Source: Clostridia bacterium (GTDB lineage Bacteria > Bacillota > Clostridia > UMGS1810). Taken from it: a stretch of 61,983 nucleotides of DNA. Shown here one piece after another: positions 1-10,600 of this stretch (position 1 is the stretch's first letter; each line of letters opens with the position of its first letter). The position numbers and the translations under genes were made by a program. The notes beneath the pieces are model-generated. The model ran no database searches. It was not told the origin of the DNA and saw only the letters and a list, made by a program, of their open reading frames with translations. The stretch covers positions 1 to 61,983 of the forward strand of contig JAFQBA010000042.1 in assembly GCA_017416845.1 (NCBI GenBank), read 5' to 3'.

Positions 1-2
1 AT

Positions 3-122
3 TTCTTAAATGTTACCGAAGAAGAATTTCAAAATGTTATCCATTTAATCAATAGTAGACCAAGAAAATGTCTTGGCTATTTATCACCACTTGAATTTTT
101 GTCTAAAAAGTGTTGCACTTGA
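3..122 (+). CDS. IS30-family transposase, C-terminal end (cut by window edge)
   Basis: An open frame enters from the left edge and stops at TGA 120-122. It encodes about 39 residues, including the stretch NSRPRKCLGYLSPLEFL. That resembles the end of the DDE integrase core of IS30-family transposases (typical form: N-RPRK-LG-TP-E). These enzymes cut and rejoin the ends of their own insertion sequence. The coding end is followed directly by a truncated MITE end, so the insertion sequence probably landed inside that element. The rest of the transposase lies outside the window, so I cannot say whether it is intact. Recognition is from the motif only, but it is a characteristic one. Confidence 0.8.
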   Translation, partial: FLNVTEEEFQNVIHLINSRPRKCLGYLSPLEFLSKKCCT

Positions 123-135
123 CTTGACAATTTGC

Positions 136-211
136 CCCCCTCCCTTTACACAAGGGAGGCTCTCGCTCCGGTGTCAATTCCATCTTCAATCTCCCCGACA
201 AACTCCAATTT
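136..211. repeat. Truncated right end of a MITE-like element
   Basis: This stretch matches the right end of the complete element at 15247-15536: a CCTTTACACAAGGGAGGC core, a GCTCCGGTG block, CATCTTCAA, then a CTCCCCGA-AAAC-CCAATTT terminus. The left part is missing and the IS30 tail lies there instead. The CCTCCCTT/AAGGGAGG stem (139-159) could fold as a hairpin downstream of the leftward genes, but it has no U-tract. Confidence 0.75.
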
Positions 212-223
212 GAAATACATTTC

Positions 224-1081
224 TTACAGAATCTTTGCAATCAAACTCCGTCCCACAGTTTCAGCAAACTTTGCCGCAGTTTTTATTACAGAGTCTTCCA
301 TCTGAGGCGAAAAATAACTTGTTCCGATTTCAAAAACAAAATGTCCGTTATAATTGATTTTGGCAAGAGACTTACAAATTTTGTACCAATCAAGATTACC
401 CATAAAAGGAAGAGTGTGCAGGTCGCGTACAAAATCAACATCCTGAACATGGAGAGCACCTATGCGGTCACCCATTTTCGCAATCATATCAGAAGGAACC
501 TCGCTCACCAAAGCGGCATGACCTATGTCAAAGCAGGCTGTGATATATTTTGAGTCAAAATAATCAATATATCTTTGAAAATCAGAAGTATGGGAGCAGG
601 TGTTGGCAATGTAAATATTTCGGTTTAAATCCATACCAAACATGTTTTCTATGGCAATTTTAACATCGTATTTTTCTGCCACCGGGATGAGTTCCAAAAA
701 AAGCTTTTTATTTTTTTCAAAAATCTCCTCATGATTTTCATAATACATTATCCCCGTGTCGAGCATGGAACGAAGCGGATGAATAACACAAATTTCTGCC
801 CCGAGAACCGACGAATATTCTATTGACCGGGTAAGCAATTCAACAGTTGCTTCATCATACACCTCGGGTTCGGCACCGTGTGTCTGAACACAGGGCAAAC
901 CAATTTTTTCACTGTGTTTTTTTACTTCTTCAATATGATTTTTATATTCATCAAAGCTTACATCCAAAGAATTGGGAATGGTAAAATCAAAGCCGTCAAA
1001 GCCCGATTCTTTTATTATATCAAGTGCACCCAAATCGCCATAACGTTTTGAAAATACACCCGTATTTATTGCAAGTTTCAT
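224..1081 (-). CDS. Sugar phosphate isomerase/epimerase (xylose isomerase-like TIM barrel)
   Basis: This 285-residue cytoplasmic protein belongs to the xylose isomerase-like TIM-barrel superfamily (AP endonuclease 2 type). Visible family features are GFDGFDFTIP near the N-terminus, CVIHP (about 98-102), the IENM metal-ligand strand (about 144-147), CFDIGHA (about 183-189), LHVQD and a late FEIG strand. The Glu, Asp, His and Glu ligands expected to bind a divalent metal are therefore present. The ATG abuts the stop of the large gene upstream with no gap, so the two are probably translationally coupled. The substrate is unknown. By context it probably interconverts a keto or amino sugar released from polysaccharide. 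The family is sure; the reaction is not. Confidence 0.8.
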   Translation of the reverse strand: MKLAINTGVFSKRYGDLGALDIIKESGFDGFDFTIPNSLDVSFDEYKNHIEEVKKHSEKIGLPCVQTHGAEPEVYDEATVELLTRSIEYSSVLGAEICVIHPLRSMLDTGIMYYENHEEIFEKNKKLFLELIPVAEKYDVKIAIENMFGMDLNRNIYIANTCSHTSDFQRYIDYFDSKYITACFDIGHAALVSEVPSDMIAKMGDRIGALHVQDVDFVRDLHTLPFMGNLDWYKICKSLAKINYNGHFVFEIGTSYFSPQMEDSVIKTAAKFAETVGRSLIAKIL

Positions 1082-4000
1082 TTATACCATCCTCACTTTT
1101 TTGTAATTCTGTTTATCGAATTCAACCTCAATATTTTTGATTTCTCCATCTTTTGCAACAAAGAATTTTTGCAATTGTGCACCCTGAACCTCAACATATG
1201 AATCCGACAAAGATACGATCTCTGCTTCGTCACTTTCGGGCCATACGGCGGTTTTACCGTCGGTTACAATCTTTGTTATTTCACCAAATGGAACGGACAC
1301 CTCATAAGAATCGGAACCGAGAGAAATTACTGCTTTGCGGCTTTGTGGGCTGTCGTTATACCAGTCTACCGCGGTAAGATAAATGTGTTTCGTTTCGTCA
1401 TCCTGAACAAAGACAGTGTACTGTACATCTTCGCTACACTCAACACGGACGGTTTCGGTTTTTAAAACCTCTTTTGCCAAAAGCCTTACGGCATCGGTAT
1501 ATACCGGAAGGATTGCTTCATTTCCCGGATACATAAGGGTATTTACAAAAAGAATTTTACCTTTTTTAAATTTTAGCCAATATACAAATGGAATTCCCGA
1601 GTCGGTCTCTCTGATAACCTCTGCATTATCCGGTGTATTTTTGCAAACTATAATTTCCTTTCCCAAAAGAGTATCACAGATAAACGCAGGCTCTCCTTTT
1701 GAAAGAGATTTTGTCACAATGCTTTCACGGATGCTTAATTTATAGTTTAATATATCGTCATAATTTGTCGTATCTGAAAAATGCGGCCACGAGCAAAGAA
1801 GCTTTCCGCCACTGTTCAAAAACTTTTCAAGCCTCATTGAAATTTCCACATTCATAACATTGTATCCGGCAAAAATGAGAGCCTTGTATTCATTGAAATC
1901 TCCATTTTCTGTCGGTATAACATCAACGCACCCATTGGGTGTACCGCTAAAAATTCCGTACGGCTTATCATTACCTTCAAAAACCGGAGTAACTTTTGAA
2001 CAGCCGTAATCCTCAATTGCATTGAGGGGATAAAAGGCCTTCATAATTTGCCACGATGCCCCCGAATCACCAAGCTCAAGGGATGGCATTCCCCATTCAA
2101 AAGGTGAATTGAAACCATTCCAACCATCCATATTACCATGTAAAACAGCAATTGGCGTATGGAATTTTCCTGTTCGCGAATGAGTGCGGACAAATTTGTT
2201 GAAACAGTTAAGAACCTTTCTGTGTTCGATGCAGGCATCGGACAGGCGATTGTGGTGGGAATAGATAGATTCCATAAACCACAATCCCTCCTCGGTGTTG
2301 ATGTCGGTTATGCCATGCATATATGGAACATAAAGCGACAAAAGATAGCGACGGAATCTTTGAACGGTGTTGTGAGGATAGGTTGACCACTGAAGAGCAA
2401 GGTGAACCCCGCACTTTTCCTTTTTGTATGCTTTTGAAGCACCACGTAAAAATGAGAGAAGTATTTCAGTTGCTCCATCCATAGTTTCGGCTCCGCACCA
2501 TTCAAACCCGTTTTCATAGTAGTATTTGAACATTACGGAAGGTCCTGTGTGACGGATAAAGCCACCTGAGGAAAGATTTTTGAGTTCTTCTCCCACAGTG
2601 GTTTTGGCTTCAAGCACATCACGGCTTTTCACAAAATTACGTCTGAAAGAGTAGCCGTCTTCGGAATATTCGATGTTGAAAGGACGAAACGAGCCTTCAA
2701 TGGTTTCCGCCTCTTCCCTGCCCAGCCTTGCGGCAAGGTCATAGAACTCCTCACATGGGGCCTCAATTTCCACCGGGTGTCCGTTATCTCTTGCCCAGTA
2801 GAAAAGCTGACCGTCTCTTTCGTGAAGCTGACTTCCGAGAAAGTTTTTGCCCGAAAGCATTTTCCGGGTTGGATTGGTTGAAAGGGACGGAATGTCTCTT
2901 CCATCGGAAATGAGTACGTAGGAAATGTCCATTTTATCGCAAATGTCTGTGAAAAGGCTCCAGATTTCGGAGTTTACAAATCTCTGACCTCCCCAGCGGT
3001 ACACCTGACGAATTGTGAGAAGCTTGCCGATGTCGTTTTCAACAAACCATTTAAGATAGTCAAAAACCTTATCAAAGTCGGATATGTCAATATATATCAT
3101 ATCTCCGCTTCCGGAAATAACATTATCGTCTGTTTTTATGATGCATCTTGAGACAGTATAATTTTTTTGGGAATCTTCATATCTGAGGGTAAATGAAAGA
3201 CCGTTTACCTGCCTTTTTGGTCTTACCGACAAAACAGCGAGATTAACCTCGTCATAATCCCATTTTCCGCAAAGTTCAAAATCATCACTTTCAAATCCAA
3301 TGTTTTTGACATTTCCTTTTGTTTCAACAAGAAGCCTTGTTTCTTTGTCTGCACAGACCGAATCAGGAAGATTAAGAAGTCTGACATCAGATTTTGGTGT
3401 TTCAACAAGATACACCTCGTCTAAGCAAACAGGAACAGCATCAATATATGAACTTTTGTACTTTAGTTCAATTGTGTTGTCCAAGTCTTTGAGAGAATTT
3501 TCGGGAATAACTATTTCAATGGGTGAAAAGCGGTGAACCTTTAGAAATTGCTCACCATCAAAAACTGTATTTCCGTTTACCGAAAGCTCAAAATGAGGCC
3601 ATTCTCTTTTTGAAAGGTTCTGCCCCACCCACGCAGTTTTTTCAACACCTATGGGTGAACGGTCAAATTCAAAAAGCATATTGTGATTATATATGTCACA
3701 AAGATATGGCCTTTCAAAGTACACATTCCCGCAGTACCCCATGCCTTCGATTGTTACCAGAACGCAGGCGGTGTTCTCTTTGGAAAGAATAAGGTCTTTG
3801 CCAAAATCAGTATAGCCATAGCTTCCCTCCGACATTTCCACTGTGTATGTACTGTCAGGAGGTGCAATTGTATCTGACGGATTTACGCCTTCTCTTGTGT
3901 TCCACACATCAATACGTAGATGAAGGTATCCGTTTTCGGTTATTTTAAGATTTTCAGCTTTTGCAAAAACACCACATCTAAAGTTTCCCGAGTATTCCTT

Positions 4001-4351
4001 TGCCGCCCATTTGTAGTCAAAAAGTCCGTAGCAAAGCGGTTGCCACAAAACCTTTTTCAAAGCTCTTTTAGCAAAAGGAAGAGGTTTTTTGCACGAAAAA
4101 TCAAGACAATATCTGTCTTTTTCGGCATTTTCATAGTCAAGGGAATCGTCTATGAGCATATACAAAAGCTCTGCTCCCGCTTCGGATTTAAGTGTTGTAC
4201 CCGAAGTATCTTCTGCCGAAAAGAAAAATCGGTAATCTGATTCTCTTGGCACTTCGGGCAATGTGAAGCTTATGCTTTGTCCCGAACGAAGAATAATGTT
4301 TTCATCTGTTTGTTTCAAATTGTGTTTAATATGATTTACCATAAAGTTCAC
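1082..4351 (-). CDS. Large cytoplasmic glycoside hydrolase-like protein with GATase-like domain
   Basis: The protein has 1089 residues and no signal peptide, so it should act in the cytoplasm. The first 400 or so residues look like beta-sandwich modules. Residues about 420-790 resemble a TIM barrel (IDISDFDKVFDYLKWFV, GFEWCGAETMDGA, LALQWSTYPH). Residues about 840-960 resemble the Rossmann-like domain that follows the barrel in GH42-type beta-galactosidases (YKALIFAGYNVMN, FLNSGGKLLCSWP, GKILFVNTLMYPG). I cannot assign a GH family or name the catalytic acids. The ATG has a GGAGTG ribosome site. It is the first gene after the promoter at 4378-4407 and is coupled to the isomerase downstream. 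It most likely removes a sugar from imported oligosaccharides. Confidence 0.6.
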   Translation of the reverse strand: MNFMVNHIKHNLKQTDENIILRSGQSISFTLPEVPRESDYRFFFSAEDTSGTTLKSEAGAELLYMLIDDSLDYENAEKDRYCLDFSCKKPLPFAKRALKKVLWQPLCYGLFDYKWAAKEYSGNFRCGVFAKAENLKITENGYLHLRIDVWNTREGVNPSDTIAPPDSTYTVEMSEGSYGYTDFGKDLILSKENTACVLVTIEGMGYCGNVYFERPYLCDIYNHNMLFEFDRSPIGVEKTAWVGQNLSKREWPHFELSVNGNTVFDGEQFLKVHRFSPIEIVIPENSLKDLDNTIELKYKSSYIDAVPVCLDEVYLVETPKSDVRLLNLPDSVCADKETRLLVETKGNVKNIGFESDDFELCGKWDYDEVNLAVLSVRPKRQVNGLSFTLRYEDSQKNYTVSRCIIKTDDNVISGSGDMIYIDISDFDKVFDYLKWFVENDIGKLLTIRQVYRWGGQRFVNSEIWSLFTDICDKMDISYVLISDGRDIPSLSTNPTRKMLSGKNFLGSQLHERDGQLFYWARDNGHPVEIEAPCEEFYDLAARLGREEAETIEGSFRPFNIEYSEDGYSFRRNFVKSRDVLEAKTTVGEELKNLSSGGFIRHTGPSVMFKYYYENGFEWCGAETMDGATEILLSFLRGASKAYKKEKCGVHLALQWSTYPHNTVQRFRRYLLSLYVPYMHGITDINTEEGLWFMESIYSHHNRLSDACIEHRKVLNCFNKFVRTHSRTGKFHTPIAVLHGNMDGWNGFNSPFEWGMPSLELGDSGASWQIMKAFYPLNAIEDYGCSKVTPVFEGNDKPYGIFSGTPNGCVDVIPTENGDFNEYKALIFAGYNVMNVEISMRLEKFLNSGGKLLCSWPHFSDTTNYDDILNYKLSIRESIVTKSLSKGEPAFICDTLLGKEIIVCKNTPDNAEVIRETDSGIPFVYWLKFKKGKILFVNTLMYPGNEAILPVYTDAVRLLAKEVLKTETVRVECSEDVQYTVFVQDDETKHIYLTAVDWYNDSPQSRKAVISLGSDSYEVSVPFGEITKIVTDGKTAVWPESDEAEIVSLSDSYVEVQGAQLQKFFVAKDGEIKNIEVEFDKQNYKKVRMV

Positions 4352-4377
4352 TCCACGTATATTATTAAACTATGTTA

Positions 4378-4407
4378 ATTATATAACACAAAGCCGCCTG
4401 ATTACAA
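4378..4407 (-). promoter_or_regulatory. Promoter for the 1089-residue glycosidase-like gene and isomerase
   Basis: Read on the minus strand, TTGTAA (4407-4402), an 18-bp spacer and TATAAT (4383-4378) lie 27 bp before the ATG at 4351. The -10 is perfect and the -35 weak, which fits activation by the AraC-type protein whose candidate sites end 8 bp upstream of the -35. Confidence 0.6.
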
Positions 4408-4414
4408 TTGAATA

Positions 4415-4460
4415 ATATTGCACATCATATAAGTATATTGTGTAATATATAAATATATTG
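4415..4460. promoter_or_regulatory. Candidate AraC operator: three ATATTG repeats with 20-bp period
   Basis: ATATTG occurs at 4415, 4435 and 4455, an exact 20-bp period (two helical turns). Two copies extend to ATATTGCA, and ATATAAGTAT fills part of the gap. The same layout occurs upstream of the beta-galactosidase gene (21542, 21562, 21602). The position just upstream of a weak -35 is typical of AraC activators. Binding is inferred. Confidence 0.6.
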
Positions 4461-4466
4461 CAAGAC

Positions 4467-4495
4467 AAAACCCGTACCACACAGATACGGGTTTT
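4467..4495 (-). terminator. Rho-independent terminator after the heparinase-like operon
   Basis: Ten-bp arms AAAACCCGTA (4467-4476) and TACGGGTTTT (4486-4495) enclose a 9-nt loop. It lies 33 bp past the stop of the leftward gene at 4529. Read on the minus strand the stem ends in TTTT. It should separate the long operon from the next promoter. Confidence 0.7.
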
Positions 4496-4528
4496 GTTTG
4501 TGTTTAATTTCATAAAAAATCAAATCAA

Positions 4529-7500
4529 TTATTTTTGTTTGTAAAATGCAACTTCGGAAATACTGTTCCACTCATTTATATCATTTCCATGTCCGCAAAT
4601 CTTTACATACTGAGCCTTTGTTCCACTAAGCCCAAAATATTCATAATCGTCACTAATACCGGAAGCATACACATCAGAAAGAACTTTTTTCCACGTTTTT
4701 CCGTCATTTGAAATTTGAACATCAAATATTGTTTTTCTCTTGGCTCCGTTGTAGAAAGCAATTGCAATATAGTCAATTTTTGATGGAGAATCAAGCTTAA
4801 AGGTTATTGCCTGCTCTCCCGATGCAGACCATCTTGTTTCCATATCTTTGTCAATAGCTCCGGAGGGCACATTACCATCGTCATCAGTGGCACTTACCTC
4901 TTTGATTTTCAGCTCATTATAATTGGTAAGATCCATTTTCGGTAGTGTCACCGGCGGTTCTTTTACTGTAAAAAGATATGTGTTCAAAATTTTACCGTCT
5001 AATTTATCTGTAACATAGATTTCATAGCTTGTGTTATCGGAATTGTATTGCACCTCTGTATTATACAGATCGCTCACAGCCTCAACGTTGAATTCCTTTG
5101 TTTCGGATTCGATTTCATAATAGTTATCAAGGGGATTGAAATCTTTAACTGTAGTTCCGTTAACCATAAGGTCGGAAATGGTATGATATTTTATCTCCTC
5201 ATCCGAAACCTGCCACTTATCAAGGGGAACAAACACATCTTCAACGCCGAGCAGCGGATCTTTTTCGGTAAGATATGGAGTAAACGAAACACTTATGTTT
5301 ACATCCTTTACAGAGTCATAGTGAATTGCAATTCTTTGCAAATCCTTGAAATCGGACTGTCCGGGCATCTGAGGGGATGTTTTCAAAGGTTTGGAATCCA
5401 TTATTTCAATATTAAAGGGGCGGTCGCTTATTATGGAAACTTTGACTCTTTTGCTTCCTTTGGAAAGTATAATTTCTTTGCCGTTTTCAAGAACCTCAAT
5501 ATTCGATTTGTATACATTGATAAATGAATAAACCTCAGAAGCTTCAACCATATGAAGCTCATCCTGCATAATGAAACGCTTTCTACCGTCCGTGAGCATT
5601 ACACCGCGTTTGTAGGAAGAAGCCTGACCTTTGTATGTATCGGTAAGGTCACTTATGGCATATGCTCCGCCATTTTTTGATACATATTTATCAATGGTAT
5701 CTTCGGAAAGCTTGTTGTGACCGCCAAAAGATGACGGATTTATTACTATACAACTGTTGCCTTCCGCACGCTTACAATAATACTGCCACGCATCATCATA
5801 CCACGAATAACCGGGTAGTGAATAACTGTCTCTTCCGGGATTTGTAACCCATCTTTCACCAAGAGCATCAAAGGCAATTGTGCCTGAATTCATGTGGCCG
5901 TGAGATAAATCCGCTTTTTGAACAACCATTCCACCAAAGGTTTGCTGAGTCGATTCCCACGAATCTCTCATTGTTACAAGGTCGCAGTTGCGAAACAGCT
6001 TATCTTTTGATAGAGACATCACGGCAACAGAATCATAGTTAAAATCCGGATTATAGGTCAGACATGCGAAAGGATGAGCCATATCGTCATTTTCCATAGC
6101 CCATTTCTGAAGGACATAATCTTCGCCCAAAGCACCGAAAATGAACTTATCGCAGGTAACATCTTTGAGGGTATAACCTTCAGTATCATTAAAAACAAAC
6201 TGACCGTATGAAGATGTTGCATACATAGGAAATTCTGCACATTTCAAAAGAGTGGGAATGTTTTCATAACCAAACGAATGTCCGAATGCACTGTCCATAG
6301 CGAGCATCATTCTTGCCACAAGAGGACCTACAAATCCCCAGTAGCCAACGCCTTCACGCCACGCAGAATCGGGATAGAGATTGTCTAACACTCTGTTTAC
6401 ATTTTTGGTTGCATTGCTCATTATCTCTGCTGAAAATTCCGGATCACGATCTGCAATTGCCAATGCCGAAATAAAGGTTGAACAGTTATTAACTGTTCCG
6501 TGATTATTTGTAGAAAATACAAACTGATGGAATGATGTGTTGTATTTTGATGCACCCGGGTTTCGGTAAAGGTCGAGAACGGTGTCTAAATGATTCTTTC
6601 GGAGTGCGTCATAGAGAAGAGTTCTCTGATCCTCGGAAAGATAATCGTAGAGCCAGTCATAACATATAGCAACAATCAATGCCGCCTGATTGTTGTCAAG
6701 AGACTGATATGTGCCCCATGAAGAAAGATTTGCAAAGTATTCCGCCTCTTTCCACGCACGCTCGGCATAGTCTCTGTCACCTTCCACAAGCCACACAAAA
6801 GCACACATAGGCACAAGATTCCACGCCGCATTAAATCCTCTTGTTATATATGATGGTGTTCCCGTTATGGATATTTCAGCAGGTGCCTTGTTAAGCTCTT
6901 TTTTTGCAATAGCTTTTATTGCACTGTATTGCTGTGTAAGAAATTCATCTTTTCCGAATGCAAGTTCTTTTATACGTTCAAAATCCGCTCTTCTTCCAAA
7001 AAGATATGGATGTCCACCCTTTTTAGCACCGGATATTTCTTTTAAATATTCTTCGGTTGAAGGTTCAGGCCAAGAAAAATCAAGCTGACCTTTTACATAT
7101 GCCTTGTTTTTGGTAAATTCAAGAGAAGGTCTGTCTTCTTCCATACTCTGCCCTTTTGAAAAAACTGTCATTACATCTGATGTTGACCTGATTGCAATGC
7201 AAGCTTTAGTTTCACCATTTTCAAGGCACGATTTGATGTAATCGGTAACTACGCATTCAAAAATGTTCTTGCCTGTTTTCTCAAATGGAACTGTGATTAT
7301 GTGTTTTGAAATCTTCTCACTTTTTTCGTCATAGGAATAAATGCTTATGCGATTATCCGCATCCTCACTACGCACGGTAAAACGAAGAATACATCCGCCA
7401 AATTCAACATCAAAAGCCTCTGACAAGTCAAATTCCAGAAACGCTGTTCTGTCATATACTGTGCCTGTAAGCAACAGATTAGATGCATTTATCTTTTTTG

Positions 7501-7633
7501 CCTGACTGCCTCCCTGAACATACCAGCTTTCATTGGCATATATACGATATACTATATCATTATTATCGGCAAATGACGGAAAATATGGCAACATAAACGC
7601 CATTGTCAAAATCAAACATATTATCTTTTTCAT
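4529..7633 (-). CDS. Secreted heparinase II/III-like protein with DNRLRE and discoidin-like modules
   Basis: The start is ATG 7633 with AAGGAGAAAATTT before it; an upstream in-frame codon at 7705 would lie inside the preceding gene. The product has 1034 residues. A signal peptide (MKKIICLILTMAFMLPYFPSFA) comes first, then a DNRLRE/CBM96-like beta domain (about 30-170). An alpha/alpha toroid follows (GHPYLFGRRADFERI onward, with NNHGTVNN), then a heparinase II/III beta domain with HGHMNSGTIAF (codons 5902-5894) and a C-terminal F5/8 type C (discoidin) domain ending in EVAFYKQK. The family cleaves uronic-acid polysaccharides by beta-elimination. The Asp of the usual VDAG strand is Asn here (VTNPG), so activity and substrate are uncertain. 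It follows its closest paralog after an 11-bp gap. Confidence 0.8.
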   Translation of the reverse strand: MKKIICLILTMAFMLPYFPSFADNNDIVYRIYANESWYVQGGSQAKKINASNLLLTGTVYDRTAFLEFDLSEAFDVEFGGCILRFTVRSEDADNRISIYSYDEKSEKISKHIITVPFEKTGKNIFECVVTDYIKSCLENGETKACIAIRSTSDVMTVFSKGQSMEEDRPSLEFTKNKAYVKGQLDFSWPEPSTEEYLKEISGAKKGGHPYLFGRRADFERIKELAFGKDEFLTQQYSAIKAIAKKELNKAPAEISITGTPSYITRGFNAAWNLVPMCAFVWLVEGDRDYAERAWKEAEYFANLSSWGTYQSLDNNQAALIVAICYDWLYDYLSEDQRTLLYDALRKNHLDTVLDLYRNPGASKYNTSFHQFVFSTNNHGTVNNCSTFISALAIADRDPEFSAEIMSNATKNVNRVLDNLYPDSAWREGVGYWGFVGPLVARMMLAMDSAFGHSFGYENIPTLLKCAEFPMYATSSYGQFVFNDTEGYTLKDVTCDKFIFGALGEDYVLQKWAMENDDMAHPFACLTYNPDFNYDSVAVMSLSKDKLFRNCDLVTMRDSWESTQQTFGGMVVQKADLSHGHMNSGTIAFDALGERWVTNPGRDSYSLPGYSWYDDAWQYYCKRAEGNSCIVINPSSFGGHNKLSEDTIDKYVSKNGGAYAISDLTDTYKGQASSYKRGVMLTDGRKRFIMQDELHMVEASEVYSFINVYKSNIEVLENGKEIILSKGSKRVKVSIISDRPFNIEIMDSKPLKTSPQMPGQSDFKDLQRIAIHYDSVKDVNISVSFTPYLTEKDPLLGVEDVFVPLDKWQVSDEEIKYHTISDLMVNGTTVKDFNPLDNYYEIESETKEFNVEAVSDLYNTEVQYNSDNTSYEIYVTDKLDGKILNTYLFTVKEPPVTLPKMDLTNYNELKIKEVSATDDDGNVPSGAIDKDMETRWSASGEQAITFKLDSPSKIDYIAIAFYNGAKRKTIFDVQISNDGKTWKKVLSDVYASGISDDYEYFGLSGTKAQYVKICGHGNDINEWNSISEVAFYKQK

Positions 7634-7644
7634 AAATTTTCTCC

Positions 7645-10600
7645 TTATCCGACCATAGCATACTGAGATTTCACTATGGGCAACACTGCCCCATCTGAAT
7701 CCCACAACAATGCTTTAACAAGTGTTGTACCGTGATGTATTTTAAATGACGGGCTTTCCGTCACAGACACTGAATCTGCACTTACGGTTTTTCGCTCAAT
7801 AACAATTCCGGTTAGTTTGTTGCCCGAATATGATGCAATAATCCATATGACATTACGAGTATCACAGGTGTTGTTTTCCAACTCTGCCAAAGCTCTCCCT
7901 TCGGCTCCTGACTCAAAGAACCTTTCAGATACAAAGTTTTGAGTGTCAAAGCACGAGGCTTTCGAATCGGCAAATACCAGTCCGAAATTTCTGACAGTAA
8001 ATTTTTCTGAATAGTTGTTAAAATCCATTACTGCCTTTGCCCCGCAGCCTTCATAATTGCCGTCTGTCGAGCCGTAGAATTTTGTGCCGATATTGCTACA
8101 CGCCACTCCCACATACAGATAGGTCTGTTTTTTGTCAATACATTCGCTGGCATAGTCTGTGAGGTCTGATTCCATAAAATGATAGACATTATGCGCTCCT
8201 ACTCCTCCGTTGGTTACTCCTGCAGAGGCTTTTATAATCTCATAATCTGAAACAGCATATTTTTCCGGGTTACTTCTTGCTTCAGTAATTATTGACGACG
8301 AGTATTTCATACCCTTGAGATTGGTAATTTCACGGGGCATTTTGTAAAGAACCACTCTTGCATTTTCAGGCTTATGCTTGTATGACGAGGTGTAGAAAAT
8401 TCCCATAGCAAACTTAAAATTAAACTTCGAAAGCTTTTCACCGCTTTTAAGTTTGGGTAGCTTTAGCTTGTAGATAACCATACTACTTCCGTCAACTGTT
8501 TCATCACTGAAATCAGATATAAGTGATGTTGCACCGTTTGCGTGAACATGGTAGGCTTCAACGACTCCCTGGTCCTGCCGTTTATATTTAAATATATAAA
8601 TATTCTTTTTGTTGTTTTCGTTATTTTTTTCTGAAACTGTTATCTGATAGTAGGATTTTCCCTGATTATGCTTAATTGAAACATCATATGCATCATCTGC
8701 AAAAGCGTCAATACGCAGATTCTCATCATCCGAAAAATATTCGTAATATGTGTTATCAGGCATAAATCCGTCAACTGTTTCACCGTTAATTTTCAAATCC
8801 TTCAATGAAGGTAAATTCCCGGACTCCGAAAGTGTCCAGTAGTCCATCGGAATAATTGAACCTTTGTCAAACTCATACAAATCTTCTCCCGAAATGTACG
8901 GTACAAAAGACACCGACAAATTGAGACGGCTTATGTTTTCAAAGTGAAATGCAAGTTTTTTAATGTCTTTAAAATCCTTTTGCCCGTCAGGATCGGGTGA
9001 CGAAGCAAGCGGAACAGAGTCCATAATACTCACCGTATAGGGCTGATTTGAAAGCACCGTCAGTTTGACTTTTTTATTGCCTTTTGAAAGGATTATTTCT
9101 TTCCCGTTCTCACGGATTTCAATATCCGATTTATATATATTTATAAAGGAATAAACCTCCGAAGCTTTTTTGAGGTTCATTTCATCCTGAACCACAAACC
9201 GTCTGCGGTTATCGGTAAGTCTTATACCTCTTTTGTACGACGAAACCTGCCCCGAATATGTATCTGTCAGGTCGGAAATTGCAAAGCTTTCCGTGTCTGA
9301 TGCTTCAAATCTGTCTATTGAATCTCCCGCATCCGGATTCTGACCGCCGGAAGTTTCGGGGTTAATAACTACACAGCTGTTTCCTTCTGCCCTGTTGCAG
9401 TAATACTGCCATCTCTCCTCGTACCAGAAATAACCCGGGAGCGAATAATCGTCTCTGCCGGGATTTGTTACCCAGCGCTCACCCAGAGCATCAAAGGCAA
9501 TTGTGCCGGAGTTCATCTGTCCGTGGGGGGAATTTGCATCCTGAACAACCATACCTGCAAAAATTTCCTGATTTGTGTTCCAAGAATCACGCATTACGGC
9601 TATATCACAATTACGGAAAAGACGGTCTTTTTCAAGTTCTGCATCTTTTGCTTCAATATAGTCAAAATCCGGTTCATATACAAGGCAGGCAAAGGGATGA
9701 GAAAGATTGTCATTTAAAATTGCGTACTTCTGAATTGCCCTGTCACCGCTTAAACTGCCAAGAACAAATTTGTCACAGCCGTTTTCTTTGTAATCATATC
9801 CTTCGGTGTCGTTATACATAAACTGTCCGAAAGATGAAGCGATATATATGGGAAAATACCCACAGTTCATAATTACACTGTTTTCATCATAACCAAAACA
9901 GTGACCAAATGCCGACTTCATTGAAAGAAGCATTCTTGAAAGAAGAGGCCCTACAAAATTCCAGTAACCGAGACCTTCAGCCCATGCCGAATCAGGATAC
10001 ATATTCTCAAGAACACTATTTGTATGCTTCAGTGCATAGCTCATAAGCTCTGCAGAAAATCCCCTGTCACGGTCTGCTATGGAAAGAGCTTCTATAAAGG
10101 TTGAACAGTTGTTTACAGTACCGTGATTGTTGGTTGAAAAATAATACTGATGAAATGATGTATCAAACTTATCTGCACCCGGGTTGTGGTAAAGCTCAAA
10201 AACCGTGTTCAGATGCTTTGCGCAAAGTGCATTATACAGTGTATCTCTTTGTGTTGGACTAAGATAATCATAGAGCCAGTCATAGCAGATTGCAACAATC
10301 AGAGCCGCCTGATTGTTGTCTATTGACTGATATGTTCCCCACGAACTAAGGTTTGCAAAATACTCAGCCTCTTTCCACGCACGCTCAGCACACGCACTGT
10401 CACCTTCGACAAGCCATACAAACGCACACTTTGGAACAATGTCCCATGCGGCATTAAAGCCTCTTGTGATATATGACTTTGAAACATCTGTAGCTTCGGG
10501 AGCTTCGGACACATAGCGTAATGCTTCTTCCTTGATGAGTGCATACTGTTTGGTAAGAAACTCATTCTTACCAAAGGCAAGATCCGATATTCTTTCAAAA

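Noticed and set aside
5048..5527. Plus-strand frame of 159 codons inside the heparinase-like gene
   Set aside because: It has no start signal or motif and is antisense to conserved beta-domain sequence.
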